A DNA stretch of 64,000 nucleotides from Streptomyces bambusae (GCF_020532645.1 NZ_JAJAUZ010000039.1:1-64000), one strand, 5' to 3'; counted from the stretch's first letter, positions 40,361-48,514 are shown. Made by a program: numbers and translations. Notes: a model not told the origin generated them from the letters alone.

Positions 40361-40767
40361 CGGGTGTCTCCGTTGGTCGGGCCGGCGCCGAGGACCGCGC
40401 GAGCAGCGGCGGCAACGCGGCACATGAGGTCGCAGGTGTAGTCGTCGCAGGCGGGCCGGTAGTGGTCGTGGGCCAGGACGGGGTACGCGGTGGCAAGGTC
40501 GGCTGCGGCATCGAAGAGTTCGGCGAGCGCGGTTCCAACGCCGGGGTGCATGGCGGCGGCGTACTGCGCGTCGCACAGCCGGACGAACCCGCCGCCCTCG
40601 TAGCCGTGTCCGGCGATGTCGGGCTCGTCGGGCGTGGTGCCGAGCCCGGCCTCGAAGTCGTCCGGGGCGTCGTACTGGACGGCGTGCCAGGGTCCGTCGG
40701 TGGCTGCGCTGGCGAGGTGGTCGCGGAGGAGGGTGGCGGCGGCGCGGAGTTTGTCGGCGGGCGTCAT
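40357..40767 (-). CDS. Hypothetical early protein
   Basis: 136 aa. Helical start (ADKLRAAATLLRDHLASAAT), a DGPWHAVQYDA segment, FVRLCDAQYAAAMHPGVG, and C-terminal Cys pair (DDYTCDLMC). This pattern (sample-collection-like 'TLLRDHLASAATDGPWH') recurs in Streptomyces phages as an uncharacterised protein. Confidence 0.6.
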   Translation of the reverse strand: MTPADKLRAAATLLRDHLASAATDGPWHAVQYDAPDDFEAGLGTTPDEPDIAGHGYEGGGFVRLCDAQYAAAMHPGVGTALAELFDAAADLATAYPVLAHDHYRPACDDYTCDLMCRVAAAARAVLGAGPTNGDTR

Positions 40768-40934
40768 CGTCGGTTCCTGTCGTGTCGGGCCCAGGTCGGG
40801 CGGTGGGCGGCGTGTCGGGCGCGGCGGTGCTGCTGCTCGCCGTGCCGGATGCCGCGGCCGACGAGGAGCGCGAAGGGGACCGAGATGAGGCACCAGGCGC
40901 CGGCCGCGGCGAGCACGATCGCGAGGACGGACAC
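40764..40934 (-). CDS. 56-aa membrane protein
   Basis: GTG start after GAGGGG. One or two helices (VLAIVLAAAGAWCLISVPFA, LLVGRGI) then a His/Arg-rich tail. Stop overlaps the next ATG. Function unknown. Confidence 0.55.
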   Translation of the reverse strand: MSVLAIVLAAAGAWCLISVPFALLVGRGIRHGEQQHRRARHAAHRPTWARHDRNRR

Positions 40935-40936
40935 GG

Positions 40937-41341
40937 CTACCCCTCGCCCCCGGCGGCCATCCGGCGCGTCCACTCGCGGACCTCGGCCAGGGCCTTCCCC
41001 CGCAGCTCGGTCATGTACGCGAGGAGGTCGGCCGGGGTGATGGTGCCGCCGTCGTCTACGGCCTCCTGCACGTAGCCGGTGAGTTCGGTCCAGGCGGAGG
41101 CGTAGTCCGCGGTAGGCAGGTCGAGGTCGGTCCACACGATCTGGGTGGCGCCGCCGTGGCCGTGGACGTGGTCGACGCTGGCCTGCCCGCGGTCCCAGAA
41201 CACGATGCTCGGGTGCTCGCCGAGCCAGCGGACGGAGGCGGTGCCGTCGGGCCAGAGGATGCCGTCGGCGACGCGGCCGGTGCCGGAGACGCCGGTGATG
41301 TCGGTGGTGCGGTGGAGGTAGAAGCGGCGGGGCGTGGTCAC
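40937..41341 (-). CDS. Hypothetical early protein
   Basis: 134 aa, GTG overlapping the upstream stop. N-half beta (RRFYLHRTTDITGVSGTGRV, then ADGILWPDGTASVRWLGE, 'TSVVWDRG'-like IVFWDRGQASVDHVHGHGG), C-half helical. Its 'H-R-x-x-D-x-x-G-x-S-G-x-G-x-V-A-x-G' opening is common in actinophage proteins of unknown function. Confidence 0.6.
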   Translation of the reverse strand: MTTPRRFYLHRTTDITGVSGTGRVADGILWPDGTASVRWLGEHPSIVFWDRGQASVDHVHGHGGATQIVWTDLDLPTADYASAWTELTGYVQEAVDDGGTITPADLLAYMTELRGKALAEVREWTRRMAAGGEG

Positions 41342-41622
41342 GGTGTGGGCTCCTCGGGTTCGTGTGGCCAGGGGGCGAGTCGTACGGGCGGGGACAGCGG
41401 GGGCGGCGGGTCGTGGCGGGCCCGCCAGGCCTGCCGGGCGCGCCCAGGGTGTGTAGCGAGCCAGACGAGGTCCTCGGCGGAGAAGATCGTCCACACGGCC
41501 GCGTACCGGAGGCCGGTCGGCCGGGTCTGCCAGCGCGCCCAGTCGGAGGCTCGGCGGGCGGGGCGGGCGCGGCCGGCGAGGTAGCCAGCCACGACCGCCA
41601 CGGCCAGGAGGAGGCCGGTCAC
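41338..41622 (-). CDS. Small membrane-anchored protein
   Basis: 94 aa, GTG overlapping the upstream stop (GTGA). One N-terminal helix (GLLLAVAVVAGYLAGR) then a basic Trp-rich cytosolic part (ASDWARWQTRPTGLRYAAVW) and Pro-rich tail. Function unknown. Confidence 0.55.
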   Translation of the reverse strand: MTGLLLAVAVVAGYLAGRARPARRASDWARWQTRPTGLRYAAVWTIFSAEDLVWLATHPGRARQAWRARHDPPPPLSPPVRLAPWPHEPEEPTP

Positions 41623-42107
41623 CGCGGGTCCGCCCCATCGTCGTCGGGCAGCGGATAGCCGGCGTCGGCCAGGTCGCGGACGAGATCGTCTGCGTCCCAG
41701 CCGGCGCCGTCGTTCACGTCGACGTACCAGCGGCGGACGATGTCGAGGGCCTCGGCGACGGTCCGCGTCTTCGGGGTGTCCCACCGGCAGGTCTCGTCGC
41801 CCTTCTGCTTGACGTCGCGGTGGACGTCAAGGTGGCGGGGGCTGCGCTGGCAGGTGTGGTGGTGGCCGGGCTCGGGGCAGGGGGTCCCGCAGGTCGGCAC
41901 GGTGACGGGGGTGGGCGTGTGGCCGGCCTGGCGGACGGTGTCGCGGAGTCCGGCGACGAGTTCCTCAACGCGGTCGGCGGGGATGTGCGGCGGGTCCTTC
42001 GGGGTGACGATCTCGACGGCGGGCCCGCCCTCGGCCGCGGGGACGGCGTGGAGGCGGATGGGGTCGCCGTGGGGGTCGGTGTACTCGTACGTCGGGTGGT
42101 TGTTCAT
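41619..42107 (-). CDS. Hypothetical early protein with Cys/His cluster
   Basis: 162 aa, GGAGGAACCG before ATG. Middle: PTCGTPCPEPGHHHTCQ with His/Cys suggests zinc binding; C-terminus acidic (VNDGAGWDADDLVRDLADAG). Overlaps both neighbours. No family recognised. Confidence 0.58.
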   Translation of the reverse strand: MNNHPTYEYTDPHGDPIRLHAVPAAEGGPAVEIVTPKDPPHIPADRVEELVAGLRDTVRQAGHTPTPVTVPTCGTPCPEPGHHHTCQRSPRHLDVHRDVKQKGDETCRWDTPKTRTVAEALDIVRRWYVDVNDGAGWDADDLVRDLADAGYPLPDDDGADPR

Positions 42108-42280
42108 CGGTTCCTCCTGCGTGCTGCTCGGGCGAGGGCTCGGCGGGTGGCGCGGTTCGGGGGTGGCGGGTCGGGCTGGTCGTCGTCGACGAGGTGCTCG
42201 GCGCGGGCGAGGACGGCCTCCCAGGTGATGCCGGGCCGGCCGGGGCACTCCCCAGCCGGGACCGACGAGGGGCCGCTCAC
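42104..42280 (-). CDS. 58-aa basic protein
   Basis: GTG 42280 overlaps the previous stop (GTGA). Short helix (ITWEAVLARAEHLVDDD) then Pro-Asn-Arg-rich tail (RATRRALARAARRRNR) able to bind nucleic acid. Function unknown. Confidence 0.52.
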   Translation of the reverse strand: MSGPSSVPAGECPGRPGITWEAVLARAEHLVDDDQPDPPPPNRATRRALARAARRRNR

Positions 42281-42750
42281 GAGGCGGGCCCTTCCCAGAC
42301 TCCGCTGCGCCCGTCCGTGCCTTCGCCGTGGTGCGCGCCTTCGTGGCCGTGTGCCAGGGAGCAGATGCGTCCCAGGGACGGGTGCTTGGCCGGGCAGCCG
42401 TGGAGCGGCTGCACATGCGCGCTGGCCGGCGGCCGGCGGTCGATGTCGCTGACCCACGCGGCGCACACGGCGGCGACCTGCACCAGCTCGGCGCGCAGAC
42501 GGGCGGGGTCAGACTCGGCGAGGGCCTCGTAGACCTCCTCCTGAAGCACCATCCTCCACGTGAAGGTCGGGGCGCCCGCGTGTTCTTCGGCGAGCTCGCG
42601 GTGGCGGTTGGCCAGGTGGCGGAGGATCCCCGTGCCGGTGCCGTCGGGGTGTCGCTGGTCGCCGAACTTCGCGAGCTGCTGCTGTCGTTCGGCGTCGATC
42701 TCCTCGGCGAAGCGGGCGACGCCGGGGGTGGTGAAGAGGCTGGGGTACAT
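42277..42750 (-). CDS. MazG-like nucleotide pyrophosphohydrolase-type protein
   Basis: 157 aa, GGAGCCACCG before ATG. Residues 15-105: EEIDAERQQQLAKFGDQRHP, HRELAEEHAG, and VLQEEVYEALAESD…LRAELVQVAAVCAAW, the E-x2-E … E-E-x-x-E … D pattern of all-alpha NTP pyrophosphohydrolases, recurrent in actinophages. C-terminal HGCPAKHPSLGRICSL may bind zinc. Probable role: trimming the dNTP pool during phage replication. Confidence 0.6.
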   Translation of the reverse strand: MYPSLFTTPGVARFAEEIDAERQQQLAKFGDQRHPDGTGTGILRHLANRHRELAEEHAGAPTFTWRMVLQEEVYEALAESDPARLRAELVQVAAVCAAWVSDIDRRPPASAHVQPLHGCPAKHPSLGRICSLAHGHEGAHHGEGTDGRSGVWEGPAS

Positions 42751-42825
42751 CGGTGGCTCCTTCGGGGTGGATGCTGGTGGTGCCGGTCGCCGCGCACTGC
42801 CCGCGCGGCGACCGAGCGGGCGGGT

Positions 42826-43155
42826 TCAGGTGGTCGGGTCGGGCACGGGCAGCCACTGCATGACCGTCACGGGCCGCTGCTCGACCTCTACGGCCTCGAC
42901 CGTGTCGCCGTACCAGCCGTGGTTCGGGGGTCCGCCGTCGCCGACCTCGTAGTCCCCGGTGTCGATCGGGGCCTCGTACTCGACGGCGTAGGCGGTGGTG
43001 CCGCTGAGGAAGATGCAGCGGCGCTGGGCGGTGTACTTCAGCGTGGCGACGTACTCGTCGGCGAGGAGGTCGGGGTCGTACTGGATGTCGTCGGGGCTGT
43101 CGGGCGGCACGCCGAGGGCGGCGAGCTCGTCGAGGGTGAAGCGGCGGGTGGGCAT
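42826..43155 (-). CDS. Hypothetical early protein
   Basis: 109 aa with CAAGGAGCC before ATG. Opening RRFTLDELAALGVPPDSPDD, then beta segments (RRCIFLSGTTAYAVEYEAPI; VEAVEVEQRPVTVMQWLPVP). No family recognised. The 75 bp to its left (42751-42825) hold no gene. Confidence 0.58.
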   Translation of the reverse strand: MPTRRFTLDELAALGVPPDSPDDIQYDPDLLADEYVATLKYTAQRRCIFLSGTTAYAVEYEAPIDTGDYEVGDGGPPNHGWYGDTVEAVEVEQRPVTVMQWLPVPDPTT

Positions 43156-43181
43156 GTTCGGCTCCTTGCGGGTGTGGCAGA

Positions 43182-43517
43182 TCAGTTGGCGGTCGGGGCG
43201 CAGCTGTCGTGCCGGTCGCAGCGGCAGGACCCGCACACGCCGCACCGCTCAATCGCGGCCGTGTCGCAGGCGGGGCACATGCCGGGCTCGTCGCCCTTGC
43301 AGGCGGGGCAGAGGTCGCCGGCGGCGCCGCAGTCCCACTGGCCTTCGGTGTTGAGGTGCGCGCGGGCGACGCCGAGGCGCTCGGCGGAGGTCATGCCCGG
43401 GGTGACGATGTAGTCGGCGGTGACGGCCTGGCCGCAGAGGTCGCAGTACACGGTGATCAGCGACGGGTACGGGCTGGTGTCGTTGTTGAGGTCGGCGAGG
43501 CTGAACGGCAGGGACAC
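43182..43517 (-). CDS. Zinc-ribbon early protein
   Basis: 111 aa, GAAGGAGACC before GTG. Cys-rich throughout: VYCDLCGQAV, DCGAAGDLCPACKG, MCPACD, RCGVCGSCRCDRH. At least two zinc sites; likely nucleic-acid binding or protein-protein adaptor. Confidence 0.62.
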   Translation of the reverse strand: MSLPFSLADLNNDTSPYPSLITVYCDLCGQAVTADYIVTPGMTSAERLGVARAHLNTEGQWDCGAAGDLCPACKGDEPGMCPACDTAAIERCGVCGSCRCDRHDSCAPTAN

Positions 43518-43528
43518 GGCGGTCTCCT

Positions 43529-43972
43529 TCAGGTGGTGGTGTGCGGCCGGCGGGGCGGGTCGGGCTGGATGTCGGCGGGGGTGATGACCTCTGCTTTCAG
43601 GCACAGGGCGATGAGCCGGGGCCGCGAGGCAGCGCCGTTCACGCCGAATTTGGTGGCGATGTTCCGCAGGTGGGAACGGAGCGTGTCCGGCTCGATGTCC
43701 AGGCGGGCTGCGATGGCGTGGCTGTCGTGCCCGGAGGCGACCTCCCGCATCAGTTCGACCTCGCGCAGGGTCAGCGGGGTGTCGGGGGCGTAGGCGGTGG
43801 CGGGCAGCGTGGGCGTCGGGGTGTGGCGGTGGACGAGGTCGCGGCGTGCGCGGCCGCAGCGGCACCAGGGGCTGTCGGGGCGGCTCATGAAGGGGTGGGG
43901 GTGGCGGGTGTCCTCGGCGGGGTGGCCGCAGCGGCAGCGGCCGCCGGCGGCGGGGACGAAGTAGTGGGGCAT
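43529..43972 (-). CDS. LuxR-type HTH regulator with N-terminal Cys clusters
   Basis: 147 aa. N-part has GRCRCGHPAEDT and PWCRCGRARRDL, a repeated C-x-C-G knuckle. Residues 68-130 are a GerE/LuxR helix-turn-helix: LTLREVELMREVASGHDSHA, IAARLDIEPDTLRSHLRN. No receiver or ligand domain, so DNA binding may depend on metal or a partner. Transcriptional regulator of early genes is likely. Confidence 0.72.
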   Translation of the reverse strand: MPHYFVPAAGGRCRCGHPAEDTRHPHPFMSRPDSPWCRCGRARRDLVHRHTPTPTLPATAYAPDTPLTLREVELMREVASGHDSHAIAARLDIEPDTLRSHLRNIATKFGVNGAASRPRLIALCLKAEVITPADIQPDPPRRPHTTT

Positions 43973-43988
43973 GGGGGCTCCGGGCGGG

Positions 43989-44306
43989 TTAGGTAGTGGG
44001 GCGGGGCTGGATGGCTCGTCCGCCGAGTCCGGCCGGTCGGTAGGCGTCGGGTTCGTCGACGTCCCGCGGCCGGTGTTCCTCGATGAGGGCGTCCAGCCAG
44101 GCCGGCATCTCGGCGGTGGGTGGCCACGCTTCGGCCGTGTCCTCCCACTCGACTGCGATGTCGACGCGGGCGATGTCTGCTCGGATGGCGTAGGTGAGGC
44201 GGATGCCGCAGGGGCGTCGGCGGCTGCCGGTGAGGCTGGTGAGCGGCGGGGTGTCGGTGAGGTCGATGCGGACCTCGTGGCGGATCTCGCGGACGGTGGC
44301 GTTCAC
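43989..44306 (-). CDS. Hypothetical early protein
   Basis: 105 aa, GTG overlapping the previous stop. Beta N-part (TVREIRHEVRIDLTDTPPLT; GIRLTYAIRADIARVDIAVE), helical acidic end (AWLDALIEEHRPRDVDEPDA). No family recognised. Confidence 0.55.
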   Translation of the reverse strand: MNATVREIRHEVRIDLTDTPPLTSLTGSRRRPCGIRLTYAIRADIARVDIAVEWEDTAEAWPPTAEMPAWLDALIEEHRPRDVDEPDAYRPAGLGGRAIQPRPTT

Positions 44307-44554
44307 CGGGCGGCCGGGCGGGCGATGCCGACGGGCCGGTACGCGGCGAACACGCTGCGGGAGATCGGAATGGCCACGCCGCCGCCCCACGTTGCGGCGA
44401 CGCGCAGGTCCGACAGGCCGCCCACGGAGACGCTCGGCGTGGAGAAGAACGGCGGCTCCACGGGGATCGCAGCGACGTGCGACGGGGTGGTGCCGGCGAC
44501 GAGGACGTGCTCGCCGTGCGGGGTGAGGTAGACGGTGCCGGGCGTGGGCTGCAT
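44303..44554 (-). CDS. Hypothetical beta-rich protein
   Basis: 83 aa from ATG 44554, chosen because CAGGAGACC lies 6-8 nt upstream; an ATG at 44614 that overlaps the upstream stop would add 20 residues. Sequence TPGTVYLTPHGEHVLVAGTT, then PIPISRSVFAAYRPVG-like end. Function unknown. Confidence 0.52.
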   Translation of the reverse strand: MQPTPGTVYLTPHGEHVLVAGTTPSHVAAIPVEPPFFSTPSVSVGGLSDLRVAATWGGGVAIPISRSVFAAYRPVGIARPAAR

Positions 44555-44610
44555 GCGGGGTCTCCTGACGGTGCGCGCGAGGATCGGGGAACCGGGTAGC
44601 GGGCCGGCGG

Positions 44611-45030
44611 TCATCGCATGGGGTTGTGGAAGGTCCACCAGCCGTCGTGGTCTTCGGGGATGGCCGGGTAGTTCGCGAGCATCGGTTCGAGGAACGTGAG
44701 GTGTAGGGCCTGCTCGAAGGGCTTCTGGGAGCCCCAGTAGTGCTCGCCGTCCCAGCGGCCGTGTGGGTCGCCGCCGTATCGGCTGTCGAGGTTGTTGCTG
44801 AGGATGGCCTCGGGGCTGGAGATGTCGGGCTCTTCCCCAAGTCGGTGGGCCCAGAGCTGGAGGGTTCCGAGGCAGGCGTAGGTGGTGCCGTTTTTGCGTC
44901 GGAACCAGGCGGCTTGGCAGGTGCCGGAGAGCCAGTAGGCGCCGTGTCGGTGGGTTCGTTCTGCGGTGACGGTGGTGAGGTCGATGGCGAAGGGTTTGCG
45001 GGAGATCAGGAATCGGGTGTCGCGGTGCAT
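44611..45030 (-). CDS. Hypothetical early protein
   Basis: 139 aa, GGAGCACCC before ATG. Contains SRKPFAIDLTTVTAERTHRH, CQAAWFRRKNGTTYACLGTL and WTFHNPMR end. Alpha/beta, Trp-rich. No family recognised; adjacent to the helicase gene (8 bp). Confidence 0.58.
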   Translation of the reverse strand: MHRDTRFLISRKPFAIDLTTVTAERTHRHGAYWLSGTCQAAWFRRKNGTTYACLGTLQLWAHRLGEEPDISSPEAILSNNLDSRYGGDPHGRWDGEHYWGSQKPFEQALHLTFLEPMLANYPAIPEDHDGWWTFHNPMR

Positions 45031-45038
45031 GGGTGCTC

Positions 45039-46793
45039 CTATGCGGCGGTGTTGGGGTGGCTGCCGGTGTCGGGGTCACAGGGGAGGCAGGTGGTGTATC
45101 CGCGGTCGAGTCGGTAGCCGTGGAGGGGGGTGTTGCAGACGGTGCAGAGGGGGGTGTTGGGGGTGCTTGTTCCGGGCGTTCCCTCCCCGTTCCCACTCTT
45201 CGAGTGGGAAGCGGGGGGAACGGGGGGTGTTCCAGACGTTTCCGCGACCGTTCCGGGAAACGTTTGAGCTGGGGCTTTACCGTTACTTGACCCGTTCCGG
45301 GAAACGTTTCCGGGAACGGGGTCTGGAACGGGGTCGGGGAACGCTTCTGAGGAACGGGCGATTGACGCTTTTCGGGCGCGGACGATTTCGGCGATCCGGC
45401 CGCTCCCAGCCGGGATCTTCAGCTCGGCGAGGGCGTCCCGGACGACGCGGTTTCCGGCGTCCATCGGCACCCCGTGGGCCTTGAGACGGGCCATGATGTC
45501 CGCGTCGGTTCCGGGCGCCGCGGGGGCATCTTCGGTGTCCCAGGTCATGAGGACGTGGCGGGTGCCGCCGGGGGCGTAGTCGTCGCCGTTGCGGCGGGCG
45601 TGCCGCACGATCGCGAAGGAATCCGGGCCGATGCCGGTGCGGGTGTGGGTGCGCTTGAGGGTGAGGGAGCCGCCGCCCTGGGACCGGAGTTCCCACACGT
45701 GGTCGACGTCCTGGGTCTTGGCGGAGGAGCCGCGGGCGCCGCGCTCGCCGTCCTTGCCCATGTGGTCGATGCGCACGGACGCGATGTCGGCGCTCTTCAG
45801 CGGGAGCAGGGTGTGGCGGTAGAGGGCGAGCCAGGTGTCGGCGTCGTTCTCGGGGCCGCTGATGAACCGGGAGACGGTGTCGAGGCAGACGACTTGGGCC
45901 TCGCATTCGCGGACGAGCGCGAGGAGGTCCTGGCCGCCGGCGGCGGTGTCGAGGGGCCGGATCGGCGGGAACGAGGCGTAGGAGAACAGGCCCATCCGGC
46001 CGGGCCCGGCGCCGTACGAGACGAGGCGCTGCTGGATTTCCTTCTGCCCGTTCTCGGCGTCGACGTACAGCACCGAGACGGGGTCGTGGGCGCGGTCGCC
46101 GAGGAACGGGAGGCCGCTGGCCATCCGCCACAGCCACTCCTGCACGAACAGGGACTTGCCGGCCTTGCCTTCGCCGACGACGGCGATCTGCTGGCCGGGG
46201 GCGAGGAGTCCGCCGAGGAGGAGCTCGACGCTGCCGTAGTCGGTGGCGAAGAACTCGGCCCAGTTCAGCAGGCTGTCCGTGAGCCGGGCGGAGGCGCCTT
46301 CGGGCGCGGCCTGCGCCTCGGCGTGCCGGGTGGCGAGCTTGTCGAGTTCGTCGGGGTCGGCGGCGCCGGTGAGGATGGCGGCCTCGATGGCGGTGGCGTG
46401 TTCGAGGTGGCGGCGCAGCCGAGCCTTGTTGTGGATCTCCTCGGCGAACGAGGGGGCCATGAGGCCGGAGATGACGTCGCAGCCGAGGCGGTCGATGAGG
46501 AGCCCGCCATTGACCTCGCCCAGCCGGTCGAGCCGCTGGATCTCGTTCTTGACGAGGACAGGGTGGAGCTGCTTTCCCTCGGCGACCATGCCGGCGACGA
46601 CGTCCCAGATGAGTTGGGTGTGCCGCAGGTACAGGTCGTCCCGCTTCATGATCTGGGCGCAGGCGTTGAAGGCGTCGGCGTTGTGCATGATGACGCCGGC
46701 CACGAGGTTCTCGGCGTCCGGGTCGTAGGGGACGCGCCGGTTGAGGCCGTCGTGGTCCGCCTGCTGGTGCGGGATTCGGCGGACGTTGTCCAC
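45039..46793 (-). CDS. DnaB-N / RecA-fold replicative helicase-like protein with zinc tail
   Basis: 584 aa from GTG 46793 (GAGGAG upstream). Residues 18-125 resemble the DnaB N-terminal domain (VPYDPDAENLVAGVIMHNAD; LHPVLVKNEIQRLDRLGEVN). Residues 185-390 are a RepA/AAA_25 RecA-fold ATPase: Walker A GEGKAGKS (207-214), VLYVDAENGQ, Walker B VVCLDTVSRF (Asp305), RIDHMGKDGERGARGSSAK sensor region. The C-end has C-x2-C … C-x2-C (550-572). Main replication protein of the phage. Its 3' third contains repeats that may be the origin. Confidence 0.82.
   Translation of the reverse strand: MDNVRRIPHQQADHDGLNRRVPYDPDAENLVAGVIMHNADAFNACAQIMKRDDLYLRHTQLIWDVVAGMVAEGKQLHPVLVKNEIQRLDRLGEVNGGLLIDRLGCDVISGLMAPSFAEEIHNKARLRRHLEHATAIEAAILTGAADPDELDKLATRHAEAQAAPEGASARLTDSLLNWAEFFATDYGSVELLLGGLLAPGQQIAVVGEGKAGKSLFVQEWLWRMASGLPFLGDRAHDPVSVLYVDAENGQKEIQQRLVSYGAGPGRMGLFSYASFPPIRPLDTAAGGQDLLALVRECEAQVVCLDTVSRFISGPENDADTWLALYRHTLLPLKSADIASVRIDHMGKDGERGARGSSAKTQDVDHVWELRSQGGGSLTLKRTHTRTGIGPDSFAIVRHARRNGDDYAPGGTRHVLMTWDTEDAPAAPGTDADIMARLKAHGVPMDAGNRVVRDALAELKIPAGSGRIAEIVRARKASIARSSEAFPDPVPDPVPGNVSRNGSSNGKAPAQTFPGTVAETSGTPPVPPASHSKSGNGEGTPGTSTPNTPLCTVCNTPLHGYRLDRGYTTCLPCDPDTGSHPNTAA
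45169..45357. other. Candidate replication origin: GTTCC/GGAAC repeats inside helicase gene
   Basis: About ten GTTCC or GGAAC words in 190 bp, including a 24-bp palindrome with one mismatch (45294-45317, central GGAAACGTTTCC), a CGTTCCGGGAAACG copy at 45249-45262 and a TTCCCACTC/GAGTGGGAA hairpin (45190-45210). The encoded peptide is low-complexity (Asn/Gly/Ser/Pro), implying DNA-level constraint. Placement within the initiator/helicase gene recalls lambda ori in O. Confidence 0.45.
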
Positions 46794-46804
46794 GTGCGGT
46801 CTCC

Positions 46805-47104
46805 TCAGAAGAGCGTGGTGGGTTCGGCGGGCGGGCAGCGGTGTTCGGTGACGTGCGGGTGCGGGCAGCCGGCGGGGTGGTCGCGTCCGGCCCAGGTGAG
46901 GCGCCGGGTTGTGTGCGGGGTGGAGCGGAGGCACCAGATCAGCCGGTTCGGCTCCCGGACCGCGGTCTGTTCGGCCGGGGTGAGTGGGGTGAGGTCGGCG
47001 ACCACGTAGAGGGCGGCAACGATGCCGACCCACTGGCGGTGCACCGGGGTCCGACAACGAGGGCAGCGGGAGTCGGCGCCGCCCTCGCTGCCGGACCGGC
47101 TCAT
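46805..47104 (-). CDS. Small Cys/His-rich protein
   Basis: 99 aa; ATG overlaps the previous stop (TGATG). N-terminal SRCPRCRTPVHRQW knuckle and C-terminal AGCPHPHVTEHRCPP: probable zinc ribbon. Between them a hydrophobic stretch (VGIVAALYVVADLTPL). Upstream of the helicase; function unknown. Confidence 0.58.
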   Translation of the reverse strand: MSRSGSEGGADSRCPRCRTPVHRQWVGIVAALYVVADLTPLTPAEQTAVREPNRLIWCLRSTPHTTRRLTWAGRDHPAGCPHPHVTEHRCPPAEPTTLF

Positions 47105-47427
47105 CAGGCCGCGTGCTCGTCGAGCGTGCCTTCGGCGGTGCGCCGCTGGTGCAGGTCGCGCATGATCTGCCGGAGTTCGTTCTCGAAGATGGCGTCCGGG
47201 GCGATCTCCAGGTCCGCAACCCGGATCTTCACGGACGGGTTCTTGTCCTCCTCCGGGCCGGGCTGGGTGCGCTCGGCGTGGACGAACTCCACGACGCCGA
47301 GCCAGCGGCCGGTGCGCAGCTTGAACATGTCGGCGGCGTAGGGCTCCAGGGCCTCGCCGACGTCCGTGAGGACCTTGCTGTCGAGCTTGACGTCGGCGTC
47401 GGTGTGGATGCGGATCGGGGTGCTCAT
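47104..47427 (-). CDS. Hypothetical early protein
   Basis: 107 aa, ATG overlapping the upstream stop. RIHTDADVKLDSKVLTDVGE, GRWLGVVEFVHAERTQPGP, VKIRVADLEIAPDAIFENEL: a recurring actinophage early protein with a 'VRIADLEIA'-type strand. Function unknown. Confidence 0.6.
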   Translation of the reverse strand: MSTPIRIHTDADVKLDSKVLTDVGEALEPYAADMFKLRTGRWLGVVEFVHAERTQPGPEEDKNPSVKIRVADLEIAPDAIFENELRQIMRDLHQRRTAEGTLDEHAA

Positions 47428-47825
47428 GCGGCGTGTGCTCCTTCGGTGGTGGTGAATCCGGGGCATGTGGCCCGGTGGGTGGTGCGGATGTGGCTGATGA
47501 GGGCCGTGACGGCCAGGGCGCCGACGACGGTGTCGGACTCGTGGCCGCAGGCCAGGCACTCGTAGCGGGCGCGCGGCTTGCTGGCCCAGGTGCCGTTGGA
47601 GAGCTGGCGGCCCATGTCGATGAACAGGGCGGCGGTCACGCGGCGCGGCGGCTCGGGCGTCCGGCGGGCCGGGCGGTGCTGCACGGGCGTGCGGACGGCC
47701 GGAGCGACCTCGGCGTGCACGGTGCGGGGCTGCGGGGCGTGGGTGGTGCACCGCCAGCCGCCCAGGTACAGGCGGACCGGCCCGTCGTGCGCCGCCGGAA
47801 CCTCGCACGGCCGGACGCCCGTCAC
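47424..47825 (-). CDS. Hypothetical protein with zinc-finger end
   Basis: 133 aa, GTG overlapping the upstream stop. N-part contains GPVRLYLGGWRCTTHAP, the C-part ARYECLACGHESDTVVGA and HIRTTHRATC, like a C2H2/ribbon site. Probable nucleic-acid binding protein. Confidence 0.6.
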   Translation of the reverse strand: MTGVRPCEVPAAHDGPVRLYLGGWRCTTHAPQPRTVHAEVAPAVRTPVQHRPARRTPEPPRRVTAALFIDMGRQLSNGTWASKPRARYECLACGHESDTVVGALAVTALISHIRTTHRATCPGFTTTEGAHAA

Positions 47826-48514
47826 GCCGCCACCCGCGCTTCGCGCAGGGACCGGTCCGTGAGGTGCCCGCCGGCAATGCACCCGGCCCGGCCGCACACG
47901 GCCTGCACCTTGCCCTCCGGGGCCCGCCCGTGCTCGGCGACGAACGCCAGCTGCGGGCCCGAGTACTGGCGGCCGTCGATCTCCGGCCGGAACCCGGGAC
48001 GGTTCCACAGCACGTGGCCGTCCTCGGCGGGCACGGCGTACTCGCTCAGGAGTCGGCGGACCGTCCGGGCGGCCGCGACGCGCTCGGCGAGCGGCGGGAT
48101 GCCCAACGTGATGCGCCTGTCGCGGATGGTCTGCTTGCGGACGCCGAGCTGCCGTCCGATGGCGGCGTCCGACAGTTCGCCGGCGTGCAGCAGTTCGTCG
48201 GCGGCCCGCAGTGTGTCCGGGTTTTCGAGGGTGTCCGTGGCCGGGGTGACTCCGGCGAGCTGGGCCCGCTGGACGGGGTCGAGGCCGCCGCGGACACCGA
48301 ATCGGGCCCACTGGCTGTCGTTGCGTTCCTCGGCGAGTGCGGAGCGCAGGCAGATGTCCTGTACGGGGCAGCGGCGGCAGTGTGCCTTGGCCGCAGCGAC
48401 GTCCTTCGGTTCCTCGGAGTCGAACAGGGTCGGCTGCCGGCTGCACGTGGCGTGCTGCTGCCACTCGCCGGCGGCAGGCAGTACGGGCATGGCGCGGCCG
48501 ATGACGGCGCTCAT
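47822..48514 (-). CDS. WhiB-like protein fused to HTH and HNH-like domains
   Basis: 230 aa. Residues 15-85 are a WhiB domain: Cys24, Cys46, Cys49, Cys55 (C-x21-C-x2-C-x5-C, Fe-S ligands), then FGVRGGL, the WhiB turn motif. Residues 95-150 hold an HTH (LSDAAIGRQLGVRKQTIRDR). Residues 160-230 resemble an HNH-like module (RPEIDGRQYSGPQLAFVAEH, then VCGRAGCIAGGHLTD). Ordinary phage WhiB proteins are about 80-100 aa, so this is an unusual fusion. Likely a redox-responsive regulator of host or phage promoters. Confidence 0.78.
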   Translation of the reverse strand: MSAVIGRAMPVLPAAGEWQQHATCSRQPTLFDSEEPKDVAAAKAHCRRCPVQDICLRSALAEERNDSQWARFGVRGGLDPVQRAQLAGVTPATDTLENPDTLRAADELLHAGELSDAAIGRQLGVRKQTIRDRRITLGIPPLAERVAAARTVRRLLSEYAVPAEDGHVLWNRPGFRPEIDGRQYSGPQLAFVAEHGRAPEGKVQAVCGRAGCIAGGHLTDRSLREARVAA

